This document shows positions 6,676 to 11,828 of a DNA stretch of 11,828 bases, piece after piece (the stretch's first letter is position 1; each line of letters starts with the position of its first letter). The DNA lies in contig CAKTXH010000083.1 of the NCBI GenBank assembly GCA_934630975.1, positions 1 through 11,828 on the forward strand. Direction: 5' to 3'. This DNA comes from an uncultured Clostridia bacterium. Lineage in GTDB: Bacteria; Bacillota; Clostridia; Christensenellales; Aristaeellaceae. Under the pieces are notes generated by a model. The model did no database searches. It had not been told where the DNA came from and was given only the letters and a program-made list of their open reading frames with translations. Position numbers and translations under genes: made by a program.

Positions 6676-7098
6676 TCATATCTCGTCCGCATCACTCTCG
6701 CTTACGCGCACCGTTTCACAGCAGACACTGAGCGTGTCGCCTGAATTGATTTCAAACGTCACGGTGATAAACGGCGTTCCTTTTGCCAGCTTTGACCCGC
6801 TGTAAAGCGCTTCATTTTCAGCCTGTTTTCGGCGAAACGCCTCCAGCAGCGTTCCATGATCTTCCGCATAAACGCACAGCACGTTGTTCCCGCCGCCCCA
6901 AAACGCGCAGGATTGCAGCTTCACGCCCACGACATTTTCAAATCGAAACTCAAATCGCCGCTCATCCTCTTGGCGGATGCACGTTATTTCAAGCGTCGAT
7001 TCTTTGGCTCGATATTCAAACCCGGAAAACGTACTGTCGTGCACACGGATTTTTTCAATTTCCGCGCGGTCGGCATAGGTATATACATGATTCTCCAC
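6676..7098 (-). CDS. Unrecognised small protein of about 140 residues, start uncertain
   Basis: I do not recognise a named family. The conserved-looking body starts VENHVYTYADRAEIEKIRV and continues through alternating strands. It has SCAFWGGGNNVLCVYAED near the centre and ends in FEINSGDTLSVCCETVRVSESDADEI. This reads as a compact cytoplasmic beta-rich protein, of the sort often found as single-domain immunity or accessory proteins. The GTG at 7096-7098 is my best start, because the frame further upstream (to 7308) encodes an implausible cysteine- and hydrophobic-rich stretch that overlaps the IS remnant. No good ribosome binding site precedes that GTG, so the real 5' end may have been replaced when the IS inserted. 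It is the first gene of a pair with the 380-residue gene, 13 bases apart. Confidence 0.6.
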   Translation of the reverse strand: MENHVYTYADRAEIEKIRVHDSTFSGFEYRAKESTLEITCIRQEDERRFEFRFENVVGVKLQSCAFWGGGNNVLCVYAEDHGTLLEAFRRKQAENEALYSGSKLAKGTPFITVTFEINSGDTLSVCCETVRVSESDADEI

Positions 7099-7178
7099 CT
7101 TTGCGCCGCATCCCCTTCGCTTTGAAACTTTCTTCCAAACTATAAATGAGCAAATTTGAAAAAATGCACAAATAAATA

Positions 7179-7257
7179 GAGACATCCCAACGTGGTGAAT
7201 GGTACAATGAAGTTGAACAAAAACCCATCCAACCACCACCGCGAAAGGAGATGTCTC
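7179..7257 (+). promoter_or_regulatory. IS-internal promoter and start-masking inverted repeat
   Basis: GAGACATC (7179-7186) and GATGTCTC (7250-7257) are perfect inverted repeats, with AAAGGAG and the ATG codons at or next to the right arm. A candidate promoter (GAGACA 7179-7184, TACAAT 7203-7208) would start transcription inside the left arm's loop. Only read-through transcripts would then form the hairpin that hides the ribosome binding site. This layout is known from other insertion sequences. Confidence 0.4.
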
Positions 7258-7566
7258 ATGCTTACAGTGTAAAGCAGTCAGAAGAAATTTGCAAGACCTT
7301 AAACGCATTACGGCTCGGGATTTTTTTATCCGATGTCTATCTGGAACATGTAAAGACCCTGACCCACTCTGTCTTTATGCTCGGATATAGGGGGGGAAAA
7401 TCGTCAATGCCGAATTCTTTAGCGAGAAACACCGAACGACGGTTGCACATTTTCTGAATACCGGAAGAGCGGAGCGCCTGTTTTCTGCATTGTAGATGAT
7501 ACGATTGTATCGACTCATACAGCTGAAACCTTAAATCACGAGTCAAAAACAGGCACGAGCGCATGA
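7251..7566 (+). pseudogene. Decayed, truncated IS4/IS701-like DDE transposase
   Basis: Pieces of one transposase N-terminus appear in three successive reading frames. Frame one gives GIFLSDVYLEHVKTLTHSVFM up to GYRGGK (to about 7400). Frame two resumes with AEFFSEKHRTTVAHFLNTGR (about 7409-7470). Frame three gives GAPVFCIVDDTIVSTHTAET (about 7471-7530), including the D of the first DDE strand, and stops at 7564-7566. The order and content match the N-terminal third of IS4-like transposases common in Clostridia. At least two frameshifts, an internal deletion between the second and third pieces, and loss of everything after the first catalytic Asp make it inactive. No complete terminal inverted repeats or target duplication could be seen. 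It separates the unrecognised gene pair from the flavoprotein gene and marks a past insertion. Family naming is from memory of the motif pattern. Confidence 0.75.
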
Positions 7567-7581
7567 AGCGTCCGTGCCTGT
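7545..7581 (-). terminator. Terminator of the flavoprotein gene
   Basis: The minus strand has a 9-bp stem ACAGGCACG/CGTGCCTGT (7573-7581 with 7549-7557) followed by TTTTT, six bases past the flavoprotein stop. The plus strand also ends in a T-run (7584-7589), so it can work in both directions. Its 5' arm is nearly identical to that of the terminator at 10596-10634. Confidence 0.88.
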
Positions 7582-7586
7582 TGTTT
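7565..7586 (-). repeat. 22-bp inverted repeat, left copy
   Basis: Read on the minus strand, this 22-mer matches 10591-10612 on the plus strand at 21 of 22 positions; the difference is one C/T in the stem. It begins one base beyond the flavoprotein stop codon (7588-7590) and includes the upstream arm of that gene's terminator and part of its loop. Confidence 0.85.
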
Positions 7587-7587
7587 T

Positions 7588-9552
7588 TTATGCCCGATGG
7601 GCCGCGTTTCGTCCGGCCAGTCTGCCGAAGGTCACGCTGCGTCCTGCCGCACAACCTGCCAGCAGGTTCGGATAGCTGCCGTCGAAGTAGCTGCCGGAAC
7701 AGTCGCCCGCAACATACAATCCCTCAATCGGGTTGCCGTCTTTATCGATGGCGTTCATGTTGGTATCAATCTTGATGCCGTCGAGCGTGCAGATGAAGTA
7801 GCCGCCGCTCAAGCGAATGCCCTCAAACGGCGCGGTGCGCAGCGCGGAAAGGCGGTGCGGCTCTTTGCCGAAATCCTCATCCTGCTGCTTGTCATACAGC
7901 TCGTTGTAGCGCTCCACCGTCTTTTTGAAGTTTTCGACAGGAAGCCCAAGCTTTTCGGCCAGCTCTTCAATCGTATCCGCCTTGACCACATAGCCTTCCT
8001 CGCGGTATTGGCTCATGAACACGCTTTCGTTGAATTCCAGCGGCCAAACAGATTCCGCGCCGTTGGGATGATCGAACATGCGGCTGCACCCGTGGGTGTC
8101 AAAGCGGCGCATGTCTTCGATATAATTGGCGTCCCAAACCTCGGCATAGGTGTGCCCCGGCAGGTTAAAAGCGTCATGCAGAATGTGGTCATAGCAGCCG
8201 GATTCGTTGGTAAAGCGGTTGCCGTTCAAATCCACCTTGAGGAACGGCTGAGAGCCCATCCAGAAAAGCACGCCTTCCGTCTCGCAGCCGACCTGATCCG
8301 GCTTGATGCCGCCGCGGTCAAAGAGCATGCCCGCATGGCTCTCATCCATCGCCGCGCCCGCCCACAGGCACGCCTTGATGCCGTCGCCGTGGCTGCCCGG
8401 ATACGAATAGTTGATGTTGATCATGTTCACAGTTTCGGGCTGAAGCGCCTTGAGCATCTCCTTGTTCAGGCTGTAGCCGCCCGTGCAGACGATCACGCCC
8501 TTGGACGTGTTGTAGCGCACATAGCCCGCCTCGGTCTTGGCATAAATGCCCGTGACCTTGCCCTCTTCCGAAATCAGCTTCACCAACGCCGTGTCATAGT
8601 GAATTTCAAGGCCGAGCTTCGTCGCGTATTCCTTGAGGATGCGGGAAGTCATATGCTCGTCGCCCTGCGTCTGGCTGCCCTGTGTAGAGTGGCCGACGTC
8701 GTAAACCGGATAGCGCACATCCAGCGTGTGGTCATCCACCTCATGGCGGAATTTGAGGCCGCCTTCGGCCAATCTGTCCGTATACCAGTCGATGGCTTCG
8801 CCGGAGTTATCCGCCCAGACGCGGTAGAGCCGCTGGTCGCCGTAGCCGTTGCTCTGGCGATACATTTCGGTCATGACGTCGAACTTATCGGGGTTGTCGC
8901 CGTCCTCCAGCTGCTCACGGCTTCCGATGGCCGCGATGGTGTCACGAATGCCGCTTCCGCCATAATCCTCGCCGAATTTCTCGATGAGGATGGTTTTTGC
9001 GCCCTCTTCCACGGCAGAGCATGCCGCGAACCAACCGGCCGTGCCCGCGCCGATGACCAGCACCTCGGTGTCATACGTCGCTGCAACATCGGTGATTTCC
9101 GGCGCTTCGCCGAGCCAATCCGCGTTCGTTTCTTCCGTCGCGGTCTGCGCGCGGAGCAGGCTCACGTCGATGCCCTTAGCCTGCGCGATACATTCCTCGC
9201 ACGCCTGCTTCACTGCGTCGGATGTGCGCGTCGCGCCGCTCACGCCGTCGATGTCCTGGCCCTGCACGGCAAGAATCTGCTCGGCCAGCTTATCCGCCGC
9301 AACCTTGCCGATATTCTCCGTCTCGCCGTCCGCATTGACCGTCGCGCTCAAAATGCTGGTCTCGTCCACCGTGATGGTCACGGTCACATCGCTGACCATG
9401 CCTTTGGCCGTCGCGCTGTATGTGCCGGGCGTATAAATCGCTTCGGTTTCGGCCTGCGTCGGCTTCACGCCCATCATCACGCCTGCCGCAGCAGCGCCGA
9501 TTGCAGCCGCGCCTTTCAAAAAGGAGCGGCGGGAAAGCTTGCTTTCTTTCAT
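7588..9552 (-). CDS. Tat-exported fumarate-reductase-like flavoprotein with FMN-binding domain
   Basis: This 654-residue protein likely reduces an organic electron acceptor outside the membrane. A twin-arginine signal, SRRSFLKG (7-14), leads a hydrophobic Ala-rich stretch to about residue 35. Residues 40-130 are an FMN-binding domain with DGVSGAT (102-108), where T108 is the expected site of covalent FMN attachment by ApbE. From 160 on comes the FAD domain of the fumarate reductase/succinate dehydrogenase flavoprotein family: dinucleotide fold VIGAGTAG (166-173), E191 for ribose, and closing GLYVAGDCSG (611-620). Where fumarate reductases carry the catalytic Arg (NE-ITTRD in Shewanella FccA), this protein has NESGCYD (449-455), apparently Tyr454, so the substrate is probably not fumarate. 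There are no heme motifs. AGGAGG, seven bases upstream, fixes the start. It is divergent from, and likely controlled by, the LysR gene. Confidence 0.9.
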   Translation of the reverse strand: MKESKLSRRSFLKGAAAIGAAAAGVMMGVKPTQAETEAIYTPGTYSATAKGMVSDVTVTITVDETSILSATVNADGETENIGKVAADKLAEQILAVQGQDIDGVSGATRTSDAVKQACEECIAQAKGIDVSLLRAQTATEETNADWLGEAPEITDVAATYDTEVLVIGAGTAGWFAACSAVEEGAKTILIEKFGEDYGGSGIRDTIAAIGSREQLEDGDNPDKFDVMTEMYRQSNGYGDQRLYRVWADNSGEAIDWYTDRLAEGGLKFRHEVDDHTLDVRYPVYDVGHSTQGSQTQGDEHMTSRILKEYATKLGLEIHYDTALVKLISEEGKVTGIYAKTEAGYVRYNTSKGVIVCTGGYSLNKEMLKALQPETVNMININYSYPGSHGDGIKACLWAGAAMDESHAGMLFDRGGIKPDQVGCETEGVLFWMGSQPFLKVDLNGNRFTNESGCYDHILHDAFNLPGHTYAEVWDANYIEDMRRFDTHGCSRMFDHPNGAESVWPLEFNESVFMSQYREEGYVVKADTIEELAEKLGLPVENFKKTVERYNELYDKQQDEDFGKEPHRLSALRTAPFEGIRLSGGYFICTLDGIKIDTNMNAIDKDGNPIEGLYVAGDCSGSYFDGSYPNLLAGCAAGRSVTFGRLAGRNAAHRA

Positions 9553-9602
9553 TGTTCATCCTCCTCGTTTGGGAAAAAATTCTCGATAATTCCCTTCTGT
9601 TC

Positions 9603-9628
9603 AGTATAACACCTTTACAGATTGACAA
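9603..9628 (-). promoter_or_regulatory. Candidate promoter of the flavoprotein gene
   Basis: The minus strand has TATACT (9603-9608), but the best -35-like box, TTGTCA (9623-9628), is only 14 bp away, and the 17-bp position is poor. A suboptimal spacing is what an activator-dependent promoter would show. It overlaps the divergent LysR promoter. Confidence 0.4.
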
Positions 9629-9642
9629 AAAGGAGTTATATT
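9614..9642 (+). promoter_or_regulatory. Promoter of the LysR gene with candidate LTTR box
   Basis: TTTACA (9614-9619) and TATATT (9637-9642), each five of six consensus bases, are spaced by 17 bp. A dyad of the LysR type, GTTA-N11-TAAA (9635-9653), overlaps the -10 and start site and would allow autoregulation; the dyad call is tentative. Confidence 0.6.
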
Positions 9643-9650
9643 AGCCTTGT

Positions 9651-9673
9651 AAACGCAGGAAAAGCCTGCGTTT
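9651..9673 (+). other. Leader hairpin directly before the LysR ribosome binding site
   Basis: A perfect 9-bp stem (AAACGCAGG 9651-9659 with CCTGCGTTT 9665-9673, loop AAAAG) starts at about the predicted transcription start and ends at GGAGGAGG (9674-9681). It may stabilise the mRNA 5' end or affect initiation. It does not hide the ribosome binding site. Confidence 0.5.
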
Positions 9674-9687
9674 GGAGGAGGAACGCC

Positions 9688-10587
9688 ATGAATATTCCCC
9701 AGCTCCGTTATTTTCTCAAAACCGCCGAGCTGCTCAATTATACGCAGGCCGCCGACGCGCTGTTTATTACCCGCCAATCCCTCCGTCAGGCCGTCGCCGC
9801 GATGGAGGAGGAGCTGGGTGCGCCGCTGTTTGTCAATACGCGCAACCATCTTGCGCTCACCGAGCACGGAGCCTATCTGCGCATCGGCGCGGAAAAGGTC
9901 GTCGCCGATTACGATGCCATGATGACCGATATAAAACGCCTGAGCGCACGGCAGATTCGTCTGCGCCTTGCGTTTTCGCGTTCGCTCTTCCCGTTCATTC
10001 TGCCGGATATCTCCATCATTTTGAAAACCGTTCGCGAGCAAGCGCCGGATATTGAGCTGGATGTGCAGACGCTCAACCACGACGAAGCCTTTTCCGCCTT
10101 GGAACGCGGCGAAATTGACGGCTGCTGTGTGCTGCAAATGCCGCATAAGTGTTCCGGCATCGCCGTCCATCGGCTCGATCGCTTCGCCGTTTCGGTGGAT
10201 TATCACAAATCACACCCGCTTCACGCGTTTCCTTCCGTCTCTTTGCAGCAGCTCTGCGCATATCCCTGTATCGGCATGGGCAGCCCTGAAACGTCGCTTG
10301 CGCCCCTCCTTAAAGCCTGCTCGGATCAGGGACTCGAGCTGCACTACCGCGTTGTGCCCGATACGCTCGACGCGTTTTATATGATTCAGCACGGAGAAGC
10401 CGTCGGTTTTGACATCGACCTGCACGGCATGCCGGGCTTTGAGCATGCTTACAGCAGCACGCTCCCCGGCTTTGAATGGGAATTATGCTTTCTGTTCGCC
10501 AAATCCAACCCGCAGCGCACCGCAATGGAGTGGCTTTGTCGGCTTTTTTCGCAGGCATATTCCAGACAGAGCTTCACGGTTGAATAA
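9688..10587 (+). CDS. LysR family transcriptional regulator
   Basis: This is a 299-residue regulator of standard LTTR length. Residues 1-60 are the winged helix-turn-helix (MNIPQLRYFLKTAELLNYTQAADALFITRQSLRQAVAAMEEELGAPLFV), followed by the linker helix to about 85 and a periplasmic-binding-protein-like effector domain from about 90 to 299. The recognition helix reads ITRQSLRQAVAAME, instead of the more usual TQPALSRQI. The start was placed 22 codons inside the longest frame, because GGAGGAGG lies seven bases before it and it begins the HTH. It is divergent from the flavoprotein gene across a 135-bp gap containing both promoters, the classical arrangement in which an LTTR activates its neighbour in response to the substrate or a related metabolite. 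That link is inference from position. The effector is unknown. Confidence 0.93.
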   Translation: MNIPQLRYFLKTAELLNYTQAADALFITRQSLRQAVAAMEEELGAPLFVNTRNHLALTEHGAYLRIGAEKVVADYDAMMTDIKRLSARQIRLRLAFSRSLFPFILPDISIILKTVREQAPDIELDVQTLNHDEAFSALERGEIDGCCVLQMPHKCSGIAVHRLDRFAVSVDYHKSHPLHAFPSVSLQQLCAYPCIGMGSPETSLAPLLKACSDQGLELHYRVVPDTLDAFYMIQHGEAVGFDIDLHGMPGFEHAYSSTLPGFEWELCFLFAKSNPQRTAMEWLCRLFSQAYSRQSFTVE

Positions 10588-10590
10588 GAC

Positions 10591-10612
10591 AAACAACAGG
10601 CATGGACGCTTC
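10591..10612 (+). repeat. 22-bp inverted repeat, right copy
   Basis: This matches the minus strand of 7565-7586 at 21 of 22 bases. It starts three bases after the LysR stop codon and forms the upstream arm and part of the loop of the LysR terminator. Confidence 0.85.
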
Positions 10613-10634
10613 GCACACCCATGCCTGTCTTTTT
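10596..10634 (+). terminator. Terminator of the LysR gene
   Basis: A 10-bp stem (10596-10605 with 10619-10628, ACAGGCATGG and its complement) and a 13-nt loop are followed by CTTTTT. It lies just ahead of the convergent gene that stops at 10650 and may also limit that transcript. Confidence 0.9.
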
Positions 10635-10649
10635 CATTTTTGGGGAATA

Positions 10650-11420
10650 TCAGATATCCTTTCCGTGCACCTCGATCTGCCTGAGCGCCGGGAACGCGGA
10701 GGGATTATCGCACTTGATGAGCCGATCCAGCGTCAGCGTGCGCACACGATGCTTCCCCAGCTCCACGCGCTGCGCGCCGTCCTTGCCTTCCAGCGGGAAG
10801 GTTTTTTCAAAGCCGTCGTCCAGCGTCACCGTGCCGGAAATCCAGTATGCGTCGTGCGGGAAATCCGCGCGCAGATACAGCGTCAGCGCGTCGATCTCCA
10901 CCTCGCGGCCAAAATCGAGCGTCAGCTTCGCGTCCGTCCGTGCGCCGATGCCCCAGCTGCCGAACGGCCATTCGCCGTGGCCGCAGGCGATGTGTTCGCC
11001 GTCGATGACGTTGCGCGCCGCAAAGCCGCTCTCGTTGCGCGTCTCCACGTTCGCCGTCGCGTGCGGATAGGCCGCGACGCCGCCGCGCTGATCCGCCGGG
11101 TTTTCCGCCAGATTGCGGTACTCGTTGCTCACGTCCGGCTTGATGGAAACCAGGTGCATCCCGCCCGCAAACGCTTCGGGCGGATAAACCGCCAGCCCGT
11201 CGCCTGCCAGCGGCGGCCGATAGGTAAACGCCTTTTGCGGCAGGTGGACGCGCGCAGGCTTCACCTGCTGATCGACCTGCACGACGGCGCGTTCGCTGCC
11301 CGACGTGAAGCGGATTTCGTCGCCCGCCTCATACGCGCCGCGGTAGAGCAGCGCGGCCTCGCCTTCGCCCTGCGCCCCGGCCAGCTTCTCGCCGCCGCGC
11401 CAAATTTCAATGCTGTACAT
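10650..11420 (-). CDS. Carbohydrate-binding-like protein with galactose-binding fold
   Basis: This 256-residue protein has no signal peptide or membrane segment. The N-terminal 90 residues look like a beta-rich domain (MYSIEIWRGGEKLAGAQGEGE, then ending near PPEAFAGGMHLVSI). The C-terminal part, about 110-256, looks like an F5/8-type galactose-binding jelly roll: ARNVIDGEHIACGHGEWPFGSWG (135-157), AKLTLDFGREVEIDALTLYLRADFPHDAYW (164-193), and the closing strand FPALRQIEVHGKD. Similar proteins occur beside uronyl hydrolases in Firmicutes polysaccharide-use loci; this is from memory and not tested. It starts six bases after the stop of the GH88-type gene, with only a weak ribosome binding site, so translation is probably coupled. 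It likely helps bind or handle the same oligosaccharide. No catalytic motif is apparent. Confidence 0.75.
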   Translation of the reverse strand: MYSIEIWRGGEKLAGAQGEGEAALLYRGAYEAGDEIRFTSGSERAVVQVDQQVKPARVHLPQKAFTYRPPLAGDGLAVYPPEAFAGGMHLVSIKPDVSNEYRNLAENPADQRGGVAAYPHATANVETRNESGFAARNVIDGEHIACGHGEWPFGSWGIGARTDAKLTLDFGREVEIDALTLYLRADFPHDAYWISGTVTLDDGFEKTFPLEGKDGAQRVELGKHRVRTLTLDRLIKCDNPSAFPALRQIEVHGKDI

Positions 11421-11426
11421 CGCGTC

Positions 11427-11828
11427 TCACTTTCCGGCCATCCACAGCCGCGCGTCCGTGCCGCGCAGCTTGCAGAGCGCCTCGATGAAGAAGTAATCGC
11501 CGTAAAGGATGTTGACATGGCGGCCTGCGCCGTCGTTGTGATAGCTGGCCGTGCACTTCTGCAAGATGCCCATGTTGCCGTCCGTCCAGTCCGCGCAGAG
11601 CGTGTTAAGCGCTTTGAGCAGCTTCATCGCCGCGGCGCGGTAGGTTTCGGCCTCCTCGCCGCCGACGACGTTCGCCAGTTCCAGTAGGCCGCAGGCCGCG
11701 CACGCGCCTGCAATGTTGTCGATGCGCTCCTCGTCCTTGGGCTGGCGGAAGTCGCAGTCCGTCAGGCCGTCCTCGCGGATGTTGGCGATGAAATACTTCG
11801 CGCACTTGCGCGCCACGTCGATATATTT
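11427..11828 (-). CDS. C-terminal part of a GH88-type unsaturated glucuronyl/uronyl hydrolase (partial)
   Basis: Only the last 133 residues are in the window; the frame is open through the right edge (KYIDVARKCAKYF at the cut). The segment DNIAGACAACGLLELANVVGGEEAETYRAAAMKLLKAL is an alpha-hairpin of the (alpha/alpha)6 barrel. The closing LQKCTASYHNDGAGRHVNILYGDYFFIEALCKL is characteristic of the family, which hydrolyses unsaturated uronic acid from oligosaccharides made by polysaccharide lyases (glycosaminoglycan or pectin breakdown). The catalytic Asp residues lie in the missing part, so activity cannot be checked. GH105 is a related alternative, but the SYHND...NI.YGDYFF ending favours GH88. 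It is the upstream member of a tight pair with the galactose-binding-fold gene, so both are probably one operon extending beyond the window. Confidence 0.85.
   Translation of the reverse strand, partial: KYIDVARKCAKYFIANIREDGLTDCDFRQPKDEERIDNIAGACAACGLLELANVVGGEEAETYRAAAMKLLKALNTLCADWTDGNMGILQKCTASYHNDGAGRHVNILYGDYFFIEALCKLRGTDARLWMAGK

Noticed and set aside
7099..7308. N-terminal extension of the small gene as a membrane protein
   Set aside because: The stretch is hydrophobic but lies over IS-derived sequence and the IS promoter, and has no ribosome binding site, so it is probably a chance open frame.
7597..9609. 670-codon open frame on the plus strand opposite the flavoprotein gene
   Set aside because: The minus-strand product has clear Tat, FMN and FAD motifs. 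The antisense frame is Arg/His/Ala-rich without any domain, as expected from GC-rich third positions.
9622..9687. Upstream ATG for the LysR gene (22 extra codons)
   Set aside because: It lies inside the promoter, before the predicted mRNA start. The ATG at 9688 has GGAGGAGG and begins the conserved HTH.

Overview
The window looks like a chromosomal segment of a GC-rich, anaerobic, Gram-positive bacterium of the Clostridia type, perhaps Christensenellales or a relative. That placement is inference from four things: strong AGGAGG ribosome binding sites, sigma-A type promoters, an apparently pyrophosphate-dependent phosphofructokinase, and a secreted Tat/FMN fumarate-reductase-like flavoprotein of a kind common in gut anaerobes. 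Genes are tightly packed, mostly single transcription units separated by clear intrinsic terminators.

Layout. Positions 1-100 hold a well-formed minus-strand promoter that fires off the left edge into a short structured RNA leader whose gene lies outside the window. Next come deoC (255-929, minus) with its own promoter and terminator, a divergent sugar-phosphate isomerase/epimerase-like TIM-barrel gene (1068-1883, plus), a shared bidirectional terminator, and a GNAT N-acetyltransferase (1981-2574, minus). Positions 2591-2833 are a cluster of six short perfect hairpins with no gene. A secreted PIG-L/LmbE-type deacetylase with an N-terminal discoidin-like domain (2834-3997, minus) is divergent from a phosphofructokinase with the PPi-type signature (4171-5397, plus).

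The stretch 5520-7566 looks more AT-rich and accessory. It holds two adjacent unrecognised genes (5520-6662 and 6676-7098, minus), tentatively an orphan immunity-type pair, beside a decayed IS4-like transposase remnant (7251-7566). After that comes a divergent two-gene unit: a Tat-exported flavoprotein reductase (7588-9552, minus) and a LysR-type regulator (9688-10587, plus). They share a compact promoter region and are bounded, just outside their stop codons, by two inverted copies of a 22-bp terminator arm. The right end carries a galactose-binding-fold protein (10650-11420, minus) directly downstream of the C-terminal part of a GH88-type unsaturated uronyl hydrolase (11427 to the window edge, minus).

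Functionally the segment combines central carbon metabolism (deoC, phosphofructokinase, a sugar isomerase), polysaccharide use (GH88 plus its partner, deacetylase) and anaerobic respiration on an unknown organic acceptor (flavoprotein plus LysR). I did not find a convincing new multi-gene defence or mobile system. The most interesting items are the structured RNA leader, the hairpin cluster, the 22-bp inverted repeats framing the flavoprotein/LysR unit, the likely non-fumarate active site of the flavoprotein, and the candidate immunity pair next to an IS remnant.
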